A stretch of DNA of 64,000 nucleotides from Diadema setosum (taxonomy: Eukaryota > Echinodermata > Echinoidea > Diadematoida > Diadematidae). Positions 36,801 to 48,987 of the stretch are shown one piece after another. Location of the stretch: assembly GCF_964275005.1 (NCBI RefSeq), contig NC_092698.1:26001947-26065946 (forward strand), given 5' to 3'. Position 1 is the stretch's first letter; the number at the start of each line of letters is the position of its first letter. The position numbers and the translations under genes are program-made. Under the pieces are notes generated by a model. It did not search any database. It was not told where the DNA came from and was given only the letters and a program-made list of their open reading frames with translations.

Positions 36801-37690
36801 AATGGTATAATTCCAATACACTTCTTGTATTAATTCTTTTCACTGAATATCATGAACGCGACTGAACCCGAGCGAGCGGAGCGAGCGAGGGGGTAGGGGA
36901 GGGTGTGGGAGGGGGGTTTCCCCCCTCCCACGGTGAGAACTTTTTGCATTTTGATTTTGCAAATGGTGCAATTTGATGCATGTTTTTGCGTGTTTTAACG
37001 ACGTGAAACAGTCCCACTTGTTTATGGTAGCAGTATATTTTAGTGTAGATTATTATTGAACAATTTGCCTATAAAATGGTACAATTCCAATACATTTCTT
37101 GTATTAATTCTTTTCACTGAATATCATGAACGCGACTGAACCCGAGCGAGCGGAGCGAACGAGGGGGGAGGGGAGGGTGTGGGAGGGGGGTGTCCCCCCT
37201 CCCACGGTATGAACGTTTTGCATTTTGATTTTGCAAATGGTGCAATTTGATGCATGTTTTTGCGCGTTTTATCGACGTGAAACAGTCCCACTTGTTTAAG
37301 GTAGCAGTATATTTTAGTGTAGATTATTATTGAACAATTTGCCCATAAAATGATATAATTTAGATACACTTCTTGTATTAATTCTTTTCACTGTATATCA
37401 CGAACTCGACTGAACCCGAGCGAGCGGAGCGAGCGAGGGGTATAGGGGAGGGTGTGGGAGGGGGTGTCCCCCCTCCTACGGTGAGAACTTTTTGCATTTT
37501 GATGTTGCAAATGGTGCAATTTGATGCATGTTTTTGCGTGTTTTAACGAGTTGAAACAGTTCCACTTGTTTAAGGTTGCAGTATATTTTAGTGTAGATTA
37601 TTATTGAACAATTTGCCTATAAAACAATATAAGTCAAACACACTAGTCTTCTTGTATTGATTCTTACATTGAATATCATGAACGCTGTCT
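33835..37690. repeat. ~275-bp satellite array, about 14 units
   Basis: Units start near ATCATGAACGCGACTGAACC (34108, 34379, 34657, 34925, 35200, 35477, 35748, 36025, 36293, 36578, 36850, 37126, 37397). Each holds a GAGCGAGCGGAGCGAGCGAG run, an inverted GGGAGGGGG/CCCCCTCCC stem, and TGGTGCAATTTGATGCATG. Diagnostic variants repeat every five units (about 1.37 kb): 34379 pairs with 35748, 34657 with 36025 and 34925 with 36293. Confidence 0.9.
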
Positions 37691-38560
37691 GTTCAGCAAT
37701 CAAACAGAAAAAAGCATGCACACGAGGGTGTAGATAGGGGCATATCCCCTCCCACACGAAGGTGATTTTGCGTTTTCAGACCTGAAATTCAGCGATCTGG
37801 TGCAAATTTTTGGTGCAACACCTTTTCATCGAAGTGTTAAAATCACGGAATTTAGCTCTTATTCCGAATGTGCACCATCTGTGCGTATGTACAAAGTCCA
37901 GTGAGGTAGAGCTTAGGGGAAGGGGGATTCCCCCTCCCTCTCGCGGAGCTTTTGCGTTTTTAGAATTGAAATAAAACGATCTTGGTATAGCCACAGTCTA
38001 CTTCTTTGCATGGCGGGGGGGGGGGGGGGGGCGAGCAGGGAGAAGGCGTTGGCGAGTGTTATCTCCACTCTTCCCTTCCGATGGAGCTTTTAACTTTTTA
38101 AGGTTGAAATTGAGATATCTCGTATACGCATAATACGCATATTTGATGGAATCAACATGTGGGTAATCAAAAAAAAAAAAACTGATGGGGGGGGGGGGCT
38201 GAGGGAGGAAAGGGTCGATTAAAAGGGGAAATTCCCCTTATACATGAGGGAACCTTCAGTTTTCGGAATATTAGTGAAAAGTCTTGTGCACTCAGAATTA
38301 TTCAGATTTTTTTGTAAATCTAAAAAGTGTACTTAGCTAGGGAAAGAGGCATAGAGGGGGAGGGTTTGGGAGGGGGATACCCCCTCGCAAGCACGAGAGA
38401 TTTTGCATATTTTGAATTGAAATTCAACGATCTGGTGCACACTTTGAGTGAAATATTCAAAAAAAAAAATATCTTATTTGATGAAAGGTTGCAAAGGAGA
38501 CCCGCTTCATGTGCATGCATACAGTATACACGCATTTTTTTTTCCGCCTCCCAAATCCTC
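37691..38560. repeat. Decayed edge units of the satellite
   Basis: Four or five diverged units, recognisable by the GGGGAAGGGG..CCCCTCCC stem (near 37735, 37915, 38225 and 38355) and by TTTGCGTTTT..TTGAAATTCA with a GATCTGGTGCA core. Units decay toward the element end while the centre is homogeneous, as unequal crossover predicts. Confidence 0.65.
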
Positions 38561-38699
38561 GGTCCAAATCTTAGGGGGGGGGGGCGACCGCCCCCATCGC
38601 CCCCCCCCCCCCCCCCTGGCTACGCCAGTGTCTGGAGTTCTTGTACCCGTATTAAGTATAGAAATTGTCATCCTTGTGAAAACGCACTGGGTTTGGTGA

Positions 38700-39500
38700 C
38701 ATTTTTGTGCCCCCTATAGACCCCAGATTGGGAATGGCGCCCATTTGCACATAATTATACATATTCTATAGTAGACTCCACGTGACGAAGTCCACGGGAC
38801 CAGTTTTTTTCTTTCGTTATACCGAAATTTCCTTGTAACCGGAACTTTGTTATAACTGCGTTCTAATTATACCAGGATTACACTGATCTCACTGTCCCCA
38901 CTCCGGGCTCCAAGGGAGGCACCCCTGGATCCGCCATGAACAAATTTGACGCTACAGTCATAATTGTCGTATATACTTACTGATAGTATTAACTTAGCTT
39001 TTTCACTTTTGTTTGTAGAGAGAAGATGATTTTTAAAGATTCCCTAATGTTCGGAGGTCTGGGGCCCCAAGGGGGAGCATGGTGCCCATTTGAATTAATT
39101 GAGATCCTATCCTCCTATTAAGGATTGTGCTTACCAAGTTTGGTGAAAATTCGTCATGTTGTTTTTAAGAAGAAGATGAAAATGTACAATTTAGGCCCCA
39201 ATTTGGACCCCTCCATTGGCAGCAAGGGGGATACTCCTGGATCCGCCATGAACAAACTTGAAACTACAATCATCAATGTACTTATACTAACTTAGCTCTA
39301 TCACATCTGGCTCTAGAGAATAAGGTTTTTAAAGATTCCTTAATTTTTGGAGGGTGTTGGCCCCCTTGTAGCCGTGAGGATGCTGTCCATTTGAATAAAT
39401 TGAGATCCTATCCTCTTTCAGATGCTTCCTGCCATGTTTGGTGAAAATCCATCATGGAGTATTCAAGAAGAAGATGAAAATGTAAAAAGTTACTATATGT
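38700..39500. repeat. Degenerate ~300-bp tandem repeat
   Basis: CTGGATCCGCCATGAACAAA occurs at about 38927 and 39237; TTGGTGAAAATTCGTC-type text at about 39139 and 39438; TTTTTAAAGATTCC at about 39031 and 39329. A further copy of the first motif is near 52138. Its origin is not identified. Confidence 0.6.
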
Positions 39501-40230
39501 ATACACTATTTACCATCTTACTGATTTCGTCATATTCAGAACTCTTTGCACCTCTTAAACTTTTAGTCTATTGATTACATCAGATAACTGTGAAACAAAA
39601 AAAGAATAAAGAGAGTTAGGAAAATAAATTCAGATGGGTTTTTCGCTGAGGATGGAACATTTTCTACAATATTCTAACCGACAAAAACAAAGTATTCATT
39701 GAATAGCTGAGTCACTTCCACGGGATTTGAAAGAAACCTATTTTTTTACCAATTATGTAGTATCAATTTTACTCTTATGTTTCAGAATAGCATTTCATAT
39801 GCCCTGCAAATCGTTTTTCCCCAAAAGAATGTTTAACAATAAAACAACGCTTAACTTTTCTTACTGAATCTTTCACAATATTTCTCTGTTTTATGAAAGG
39901 AATCTGTCTATGCAGTGTAGTGTGTGTCTCTTTTTTTTTTTAATCACGGTAAAGAGCATTCTCTTTCAAAAGAATTTCTTTAAATGCATATTTAACCGCG
40001 GATTAGTTTTTATCCTACAAATACCCTTGCTCAATATTATTGATGACAAATGTTATATAGCGACGTGATTTTGCCAAAAATATATCATATAACTCATTGG
40101 CATCATTTTGTTAAATATAATGTCGCCAAAGTTGATTAAGCCTGATTCTTAGCAGAATATGAACATGTTACTCTTATAAATGTATCGTACTGATGGCAAT
40201 AATTTATCACTTACATGCACGAGAGTCTGT
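39501..40230. other. AT-rich intergenic DNA, nothing recognised
   Basis: No coding, RNA or repeat signature could be supported apart from short homopolymer runs. Confidence 0.4.
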
Positions 40231-40232
40231 GA

Positions 40233-40760
40233 TCATATCTTCACATTAGATACAATGAATATTGGCATATGATCATTCATTGGGTATCTAATGATACTAA
40301 ACACATCAGTATTGTACGGGTTATCTGCAAAATAATTATGTTCTCTGTGATATGAAGATAATGATTCAGTTATAACTCTGTTTGGCTTAGAAATAACAGG
40401 AAGAAATGCATAGGATTTCATCCATTGGGTTAGATCGGAATTCATCATCTTGAATACAATGATTTACATTAAAATCTCCCATTATAAAACAGGATTTACG
40501 TTCACTTACAATTTTAGAAAGAATTGTTTGAGTGCTGTCATTAATGGCAAGAATAGATTGTCAGGCATGTCAGGGAGGTCTTTATATTGCTCCAATAATG
40601 GCATTTTCATGTACTAAAAATTAAAATAACACGAAAAGCATTTAGACTGCGTCTATAGATACAAGTAAGTCATTGCGTATCTTGTATCTCCTACAAAAAG
40701 ACACACTTCACAACCAGAACTGTCCCTTCTCTCCTCTCTGACAAAGTTACATTCGCTTAA
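40233..40760 (-). pseudogene. Dead non-LTR retrotransposon endonuclease fragment
   Basis: On the minus strand the frames show, in order, IGAI*RPP (40572-40595, a stop where Tyr is usual), MGDFNVN (40461-40482) and NDHMPIF (about 40250-40270). These are the conserved IYRPP, GDFN and SDHxPI motifs of APE-type LINE endonucleases. Frameshifts and stops break the sequence, and no reverse transcriptase follows. The clade cannot be fixed from this fragment. Confidence 0.7.
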
Positions 40761-42230
40761 ACCAAACATGGGTAATGGTTTCTCTTCATCATTAACAGGT
40801 TTCAGTTATTCCAAGCACTGAAAAGCTGATATCTACATTCGCAAAACATCAGTACATTTAACAATGTTCTTTGCAGGCTACGAATAATACTATGAAAAAG
40901 ATTCAAAGATGTAGTTGCCCTTACGCAACTTTCGGCCATATAATATACTATTCTGAATAAAAGTGAGGTTTTTTTTTTGTTTTTTTTTTCATTCATATCA
41001 AATAAGTGTATCAGGAGGCGTATTAGTCTGCGTAATAGTCTGCGTATGCTTGCGCTTTTCCAAAAACAAAACAAAACAAAAAACAAACAAACAAACACAA
41101 AAAACCCTGAAAGAATGAGCATTTGGTAAAGCTTAGTTTGCCTGCAATTGGATACTGCAGTAACCTGTTACTAAATTGCATAATGAATATTGTATGAAGA
41201 TACATTGTGTTCATAATGGTAAATTAACCATGAACCATGGGGAAAAGACAGAGTGGATAACAACTGGACAGTCACATATAACATAAGGCAATTACTCAAT
41301 GCACTATCATTTAAATGTATCATATAATCTCGAGTTACAGCCCCCCCCCCCCCGAAAAAGCCAAATGCCTCTGCATGGCTCCTCCATATTCTCTCTCATA
41401 ATTCCATTTTCTCTCTCTTCTACGTGCAGTATCCCGTTTTTCCATTTTTCCATTTATTTTTTTTCTTTTTGTATGTTTGTGATATTCCATAATTTGTTAT
41501 ATTCCCACCTTTGTTGTCCTTTTGCGTTGTAATGAGAATTTGGCAATAAATGAAACAAAATCAGATTAATGGATTAAGGTTGCAAAAACCCGAAACACCC
41601 TGAGAGTAGATATGGGCTACATTGTTGGACTGATGAAAGAAAAGAAACATTTTGCAGCTCCCTAATGACTCGTGAATATCATGCCGAGTCTTCACGAAAT
41701 AACAATCAGACCTCTAAAACCATGCCGGGTGTCACAAAAAAAGAAGAAGAAAGAAACCAAATATCAATGAAATCTTTATGCATTATATTTGAAAATGCAA
41801 CAATTTGATTTTTAAAAAAAGAACACAGTTTATCCAAGGTTTTGGTTTACCAAGTTGAATAGTAATCAGGAGAAAATTGTGACAATCAAACAATGCAAGA
41901 TGATAACGTAATTCAAACGAAAATCCGTGATTAAGTCAACATCGTAATATATATTAAAAAAAAAACAAACAATTTTATACTAAGTTTCTTGATTTAAGAT
42001 GGATTCTCATCCAACACTATGTTTTGGCGGAAAAAATGCTTTCAAATGGATTTGATTGAAGTCAATTGCTTAAATTTGGGTTTCATATGATTTAGTAAAA
42101 CGAGATATTTTTTTTTTTTTGTCATCGGACTTTGCTTTTCAGAGAAACGACTTGAGAATATTGTAGAGTGTTTGAAACAGGTGTCCATGTTTTGTAGCAT
42201 TGTGCGCATGTGAATTAATTCTGTTATCAG
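40761..42230. other. AT-rich intergenic DNA, nothing recognised
   Basis: Contains homopolymers (poly-T near 40972-40989, C14 near 41341) and CAAAA-rich text near 41065-41105. No gene or element could be supported. Confidence 0.4.
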
Positions 42231-42235
42231 TCAAC

Positions 42236-42237
<2 letters not shown>

Positions 42238-42270
<33 letters not shown>
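42238..42270. repeat. (AT)n microsatellite
   Basis: About 16 AT units. A second, shorter run lies at 42366-42386. Confidence 0.9.
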
Positions 42271-42276
<6 letters not shown>

Positions 42277-43020
42277 CGTGACGATAATTATTGTCACGAT
42301 TACAATTCTTCCTGATGACAGAGGGGTACGGTATGAGTATCAGCATCCCATTATATATCATTATATATGTATATATATATATATATTAGAACTAATAAGA
42401 AGACGTTTCAGTTCCCTATAGTGTTGAAAATGTTGATCAATGTATCTAACAGAAGTAATGTTGATCTTCTTACAATTCACAATATCAGCGTGTACATAGT
42501 GACTAGTTTGGGGGGGGGGGTTCTCTCCATTGTACGAATTCAAAAAAATCTGATCATCACATTGGTAATTTCTTCAATAGGGTATAACAAAACAGATATC
42601 ATGCCAGAACAGTATAAAGAATTAAATATTTTGGGAATTATTAAACGATATTTATAATGCAGCTGTGATGTAGTTATAACACGTGATGATTACGATATAT
42701 ATCGGTATTTGATTTGTTTGTATGCTGGATTACCTTAACCGTATACCTCTAAAAGGGAAAAAAAAGCTTGTTTGAGAACAGTATGTAATATACTGAAACT
42801 GCTGTACTTTGGTGTTAACTAACATGCCATTATCGTCGTTAATACTTTTCGCTGGCGAAAATAAATTAGTCAAATTCTTCCTGCAAATTTAAACTGTAAT
42901 CCTTCTTCTGACAAGCGTTTTGTCTGAGGATAATTGAAAATGTTGAGAATGATAAAATCGTGGTGGGATTTTGTAAGAAATTTCATCAATGCATTGTGCA
43001 TGGTTTCTAATTTCTGCTTT

Positions 43021-43143
<123 letters not shown>

Positions 43144-43149
43144 ATTCTG

Positions 43150-44400
43150 CCTTTATGATACTAGCTGTTTGTGAATCCATCATGGCAACCAAGTAACGGA
43201 TGATTCCCTTAGAAAAACAAACATGTTTATAATGTAAGAATATAGGTCTGACGAGAAAAATAGAGTAATTGACTTGAAATAGATGTGCAACGACCTCAGT
43301 CTAAGTGTCATGATGGGCACTTACAAGATGTTGACACGATAGGGTTGGTCACTTCCTCTGTTATGACTGGAAAATCGGTTGTTTCCGCAGAGGTAAGTGG
43401 AAGAATGTTTGCAAACGTTGAGACTGGAGGATCAAGAATTAATATAAGACATTCTGAAGTTGTCTGCCTGCATCGCTGAATTGCTGTGCAAGCAGGTTGC
43501 AAGTTTGGGAAATTAAAAACATGACTGTTTCGGTGAACATTTCTAATGTAAATAACCTAATTTCAAATGAAGGTGGTTGTACCGAAATCGTTTGAAATGA
43601 TGATCTAAGATTATACCGATTTGCGGTCATAATGAGACTTGGAATGACCACAAAAATATTAATAAAAAACGGACATAATCTGTCACACTTGTAATACTCT
43701 CCGAAGATGACAAATCCTTCGGTACGTTATCATCAGCATAATATCCCTATATTATTCATGTATGAAAAAAATAATTTTCATCTATACAATCGCCAAACAC
43801 TCTAAGGCATTCCGGTTCTTCCCTTGGTTCATAAGTGTGCAAGAGCGAATACAAACACACAGAATACGCCAATTTAAGGGTAGATAATCTTTGTCATCCA
43901 CGTCGCTCATCAAAGAACTGGTTTTTCATCCATGTATCACATGATGCAAACATACCAAGGATGGTCGCGATTATGTAATGACCAACGAAATCGAGTTAAA
44001 AAGAAATAATGTTAAGTTATTGCAATTACCGGAAAGAATGAGGACCACTTTCCAACGTTTCCCACACCAGTCAGGCGGCGCCATTTCAAGTTACTGCGTT
44101 ATTTTCTTGATATGCACGGAGAGAAAGGCATCCAAGACGGGCTTCTTACAAATAGATGTTCTGTTGACAGTGGGGATGTAACGCGTAATTTATATATTTT
44201 CGTTTGGTTGTTCATTGGCAGGGAAGGGTAATCACTTGACGACATGGCCCAGAGGCCAGAACCTATCAGAGCAGTTGAATGTTTGCGCATGCGTTCAACG
44301 TATTCAACCTACCTGACGTGCTACATAGTAGCTTAAAGCAAAGTGACCTTTGAGGAAAACATAATTTATATATCGTTATTCGTTACACTTATCGTTTCAA
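43150..44400. other. Intergenic DNA, nothing recognised
   Basis: No coherent long frame or splice pattern is seen. A GC-richer stretch near 44060-44310 contains TTTGCGCATGCGTTCA, close to an NRF1-type site, but no transcript can be assigned. Confidence 0.35.
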
Positions 44401-44439
44401 GTGTTTTCTATGATAAAGATCGTTTAGTATTTTTAAGCT

Positions 44440-44990
44440 GTTCTTTGGACTATAGGCACATAATACCTGGATCTGTTTTGCCTTTCTGTCCGTTGTATTG
44501 TCTTCCTATTATGACAGTCTTGTCTCGTTCTGTCTTGTATTTAAGTCCCCCTTTATAAGTTTTATCGTCCCAGTCTCGTTCAATGTCCATTCGCCTGTGT
44601 ATGTGTGTCTGTCTGTTACTCTGTCTTCTTATTGGGCTTCCAGACTTTTTTTTATCTGACTTTATTCCCAAATTTTCCCCTTTTTGCATCAGTTCATTTT
44701 CTATTGACATTCTGTACCTGAGGGGCCCAAATCCTACAAGCACTGCCTTTTTAGTGGGTCCCTCCATTTTTCGATATTTTGTGTAATGTTATATCGTCTA
44801 TGTCACTTCAATCAATTTTCATTACAACATTATTTATTACCCCAAGGTTCCACAATTATGTTTTCTCAATTTACTCTGTTTTGATTATATGTAACCTTAT
44901 TCTCTGTTACCAAAGAAAGTGAAATGTTTATGTTCTTTTCGAAAAATGAAATAAAGTTTGAATTGAATTGAATTGAATTGAATTGAATAC
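44440..44990 (+). mobile_element. LINE 3' end with (GAATT)n tail
   Basis: Pyrimidine-rich 3' UTR-like text, a GGGGCCCAAATCC..AGTGGGTCCCTCC block (about 44722-44765), AATAAA near 44950, and a tail of GAATT repeats (44960-44988). The middle block recurs in diverged form at 46765-46812. The start of the insertion is uncertain. Confidence 0.6.
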
Positions 44991-44993
44991 ATA

Positions 44994-45622
44994 AAAGGTC
45001 GTGTCACACCTTTCCGGGCAAGGTACGCGGGCTTGTAGCGAGTAGGGATTTTCCAGCACGCAGGAGAATTTACTGCGGGCGGACAAGAATGTTTGCCAGT
45101 TTTGTACTTGTATCTTACCTGCTAGATGCGTGCTACTTACCTTCTACTTGCGTGTATTCCGTGTGACCTGCGTGAGACCTTTGAAACCGAAAAGGCAAAA
45201 ATCAAAAAGCAATTTTTCCCCCGCGAATAAACCCGCAATGCTGTCCCAGACACGGTGTCACAAGGCCTTGAGGATGCTCAAAACTCGTTCCGGGTGAGTC
45301 GCGGGGGTTTGCCCGCAGAGGTACACGAAGAACACCAGCAGGAGACCCTTAGTGGCAGCACCTCGTAGGCAACTCATACGAGGGTACTTCGCAGCCCCCA
45401 CATGTTGCTCGTAACTGAAAACGGATTGGTTTCGAAGCTTTCACGCAGTTCACACGGAATACATGCAAGTAGCAGTTAAGTAGCACGCGTCTGGCAGGAA
45501 AGATGCAAGTACGGAACTCGCCAACATCCTTGTCCGCCCGTAGAAAATTTTCCTGCGTTCTGGAAAATCCCTACTCGCAACAAGCCCTCGTAGCTTACCC
45601 AGAAATGTGTGGCAGGGCCTTT
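44994..45622. mobile_element. Foldback element with ~230-bp inverted arms
   Basis: Left arm from 44994 (AAAGGTCGTGTCACACC) and right arm ending 45622 align when inverted over roughly 230 bases at about 80% identity, including GCGAGTAGGGATTTTCCAG in both. The ~180-bp centre is unpaired. It has no coding capacity. Target duplication is not evident. Confidence 0.75.
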
Positions 45623-45669
45623 ACTCTATAGTACCCAGAAATGTGTGGCAGGGCCTTTACTCTATAGCT
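45598..45669. repeat. 36-bp direct tandem duplication
   Basis: ACCCAGAAATGTGTGGCAGG..CTCTATAGT occurs twice in succession at the end of the foldback element, so the terminal TIR is repeated. Confidence 0.9.
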
Positions 45670-45836
45670 CCTATTGAATTTATTGTAATTTTTGTGCTTG
45701 GTTAATGGTCATAATTACCAGATCCCTAGTTTGGGAGTTTGAATAAGAAGTTTGGTAGCTTGTGTATTTGCCAACGAAGAATGCCATAAATTTCCACAGT
45801 TTATGCCTTCATTGCCCCACCCCCTTTTTTTATTTG

Positions 45837-45854
45837 AGGATCATGACCCACCCC

Positions 45855-45911
<57 letters not shown>

Positions 45912-45922
45912 GATCATGACCC
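45837..45922 (-). mobile_element. T53 tract between 13-bp direct repeats
   Basis: AGGATCATGACCC occurs at 45837-45849 and again at 45910-45922, enclosing ACCCCGG and 53 T. The structure fits a minimal retroposition event with the poly(A) on the minus strand. Local slippage is the alternative. Confidence 0.55.
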
Positions 45923-46315
45923 GCACTTTCGGATGGTCCGTCCAACCATTATAATTATGTAAGCATCCATGTGATTTCGTGATCACCTGACATCGCTATC
46001 TTTCATAAACGCACGTGCATCCTGGCACTGCTCGGTTGTTCCTTTGAAAACAACAGCAACAACGCGTGATTTGTTGATTAAACTTTTCAGGACAGGAGTG
46101 TCATCTACCTGATAATTAGCTCATTGACGAGAACTTTTATCAGAGAGGTCAAATACAATACAGGAGGCCGCCACCATTAGCAAAGTATGACTTGAACTTG
46201 GTCCCATCTTGCAATGTCTTGTAAAGTCCATTTACTAACTTAGATTTACATTACTAACCATTATTATCATAATATCATTATATCATGCGGGAAATGTGAC
46301 AATTAGTGGAAGAGT

Positions 46316-46349
46316 TTTCTTCTTCTTCTTCTTCTTCTTCTTCTTCTTC
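46316..46349. repeat. (TTC)n microsatellite
   Basis: About 11 TTC units. Confidence 0.9.
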
Positions 46350-46559
46350 GGGAATCTTTCAGATAACAGATTGTGAAATAATTATCATAGATTTACTAAT
46401 AAATTTTGCAATGGGTAATCTTTTGATTTTTCTTTTTTTTAACATAAAAACTTTTTTAAACATTTTTTTAACATTCCTTTTCTAACATTCAAACAGAACA
46501 GAAAATAAGTTCCGCCATCAGCAATTCATCAGCTATGTCACGTTCTCGGTTGCTTTAAA

Positions 46560-46995
46560 CGCTCTACTCTCCTACTATGGCTAATAGTCTCTGTGGGCTT
46601 GATCTTAAATGTATCGATTGATCTAGTCTTTTTATTTTTAGTTCTCTCGTCTCTTTCCTCCTATTTCTGTTTCCTCTTTCTCCTTTTTTTCCTTCTTTTC
46701 TCATTTTCCGCAGGCTTGTAGTTTGAAGCTATTCACCTATTTTTTTTTTTCTTTTCCCTGTGAGGTGCCCACATAGTACACGCACATTCTTTTGAGTGGG
46801 TACCTCCATTTTTTTTTTCACAGAATGTATGAATATGTTTGTATGAAAAATGCCTCACTTCGTAATGACTACTGACATGTACATGTTTGCCCTTGCTACC
46901 TTTGCATCATTCCTTAAAATGCATCTCAAATTTATACTTTTTGTACATTCTGTTGAAAGAAGTGAAAATAAAACATTTAAATTGAATTGGATTGA
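46560..46995 (+). mobile_element. LINE 3' end, related to 44440-44990
   Basis: Shares the GAGGTGCCCACAT..GAGTGGGTACCTCCATTTTT block with the copy at 44,720, then AATAAAACATTTAAATTGAATTGGATTG as its tail. It is more diverged than the first copy and encodes nothing recognisable. Confidence 0.55.
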
Positions 46996-48540
46996 AAATC
47001 GAAACTTCATAATCAAGTTAACTTGCAATTCAAACGTTTCGTAAGGAATCCCATGTTACGATGTGAAAATAGTGGATGCATAGTCAGCATAATTTTTGAA
47101 ATTGAGAGGTGGTGAAGACTTTATGGCATCATTCATGTAAACATTGAATAATAAAAGCTCCAATAAAAGACATATTATATTCCACAATAAATGTTGAGTT
47201 CGAAGCATGAAAGTGAAAAGTCACGTACTGTTGACAGGTGTAGAAGTAAGTAAATTACATTTTGTGAACAAGGGCAGAGTCTGATCTCAAACCATACACA
47301 AGTTTATCAAACTACAATGAATTTGATATTTTATGGTCACTATATAGTTTTGACAAAGGGAAGGCAACGATCGACGCACCATTAAAAAGACAAATACATT
47401 TAAAAGTACATCATCACATGATCATGTACCTAAAATGGGGTCAGCGGTTATAGTATATCCTGATGTACCAAAGGTACATGTTTCTGACGTTACAAGCTTC
47501 ACGAATCTGTGCGGCACTCCTCCCTAATTTTTGTTGTTTTACATATCGTCTTTATTACTCTAAGCTTCAACCCCGGGCTTCAACTTCCGACGGGTTCAGC
47601 CATTTAGGGATGAATGTACCTTCCAGTTTCATGAGTAATGATAAAATGATTAATGCTTCACACAACCATAACTTTAAGACTAATGAGCATGATGAGTACG
47701 AATTATGCTGATGCTGATGCTGATTATAGTGTTGTCTATAAGGGGGTCAGTAAATAAAAGAAATATAATGAAAAAGAAGATATGCTCATCACTCGTACAT
47801 TTCGAGGAGATCTTGTTGGCTCCGTAGTCGGGAGGTGTAAAGTTGGTTAAACACCTTTTCCAAGGATGTGAACTGGAGAAGGTTCTCCGAGCATACAGTA
47901 ATCATGGTAAGTGGCTGAAGTGAATGCGAAGCGATTACTGAAGTATACTCAGCCCACGAGTTCGAGGGCGATTTAAAGTTACGATTTTTTGTAGTTTTGA
48001 GTTATTCCGTGCATGCCCTCCCATCCACAGATGGCACCTGTTCATGAAAATGGGTGAAGCAGATTTTATAGTTATACATGTCAGGGGAAACGATGTAAGC
48101 TTTAAAAATCATGTCGTGTCTTTTTTTTTTTTTCTTAAATGTCTGAAAGAAGTAGTTATGGCATTCCTGATAATAAGTGGTAGATAGGACTGTTTATAGC
48201 AGCAATCATGCATGCTGTGATCATATTTCGTAAAGAAATCCTATTTTTCTGTATTTTAATACTCGATGAAAATTTACTTGGAAGTTCTGCTTTTGTATGG
48301 AGTTTTGCCCAAGCTAGTTCCAGGATATTCCATAAGAAAGGGTAAACAAAATTATCTTCAATGTACGTAGGACCTATATTCTTGTTTTCAGATCAAAAGA
48401 TTGTCGATGTGAATGGTTCCGGTAAATTATAGTAATAGGGTATATCCCGTTACTATGATATCAGGAATAATTTGCAGACCCATAAAATGATTCACAAGTT
48501 CTGAATATTGATGTAAGTATCAACCATGCAGTAGGCTTAT
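46996..48540. other. Intergenic DNA, nothing recognised
   Basis: Small frames only, none with family resemblance. A short GCTGAT triplicate is at 47708-47724. Confidence 0.35.
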
Positions 48541-48546
48541 GAGATA

Positions 48547-48987
48547 CAGTCCGACCTCTGTTATCCGGCCATGTCGGAACTTGCGCCCATCCGGATAAGC
48601 GATTTGGCCGGATGTGGTACATGATTGTACATGCACACTAATAGCTGCTGATCCAATGGTAGCTAGATAGGTAGAGTGCACAGCATGCAACAGCGATGTA
48701 ATCTTTGCTCCAGACTTCATAAAATCAAACATTAAAATGATATTTTTTATAAAGGAAATTGAAACATTTCAGTGTAAAATTCAAGTTTCTGTTTTAAATA
48801 TAAGAGTTAAATCTTGTGAGTTTTGTAAGAGTTTTAATTGAGTTTGAAATCATCTTATTTTTCTTTTGTTGTTCTTGTTCTTGTTCTTGTTCTTGTCGTC
48901 GTCGTTGCTGTTGTCTTCACTGCGTGAACACGTCCGGATGATAGGGAAGTTCGAATAAGAGATGGCCGGATTATCGAGGTCGGACTG
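48547..48987. mobile_element. pogo/Tigger-like MITE, 441 bp
   Basis: TIRs CAGTCCGACCTCTGTTATCC and (inverted) CAGTCCGACCTCGATAATCC, extending through CGGCC. Direct TA target duplications lie at 48545-48546 and 48988-48989. A TIR beginning CAGTC-GACC with a TA duplication is typical of the pogo/Tigger branch of Tc1/mariner. No transposase is present; an internal (TTCTTG)n tract lies at about 48863-48895. Confidence 0.8.

Larger units (their letters stand above)
33775..38630. mobile_element. Non-autonomous hAT-like transposon, 4856 bp
   Basis: It begins CAACGGCGTAGCCAGG and ends CCTGGCTACGCCAGTG; 14 of 16 bases match when inverted. An exact 8-bp target duplication flanks it. TIR sequence and duplication length fit the hAT superfamily. 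It encodes no transposase, and its interior is almost wholly a ~275-bp satellite array. Open frames inside are shared by many satellite units and are not credible proteins. Confidence 0.85.

Noticed and set aside
43285..43651. Overlapping 64-70-codon frames on both strands
   Set aside because: No start context, splice pattern or recognisable motif. Length is within chance expectation.
44060..44310. Possible promoter with an NRF1-like TTTGCGCATGCG site
   Set aside because: A single near-match with no adjacent gene model or CpG island strong enough to support it.
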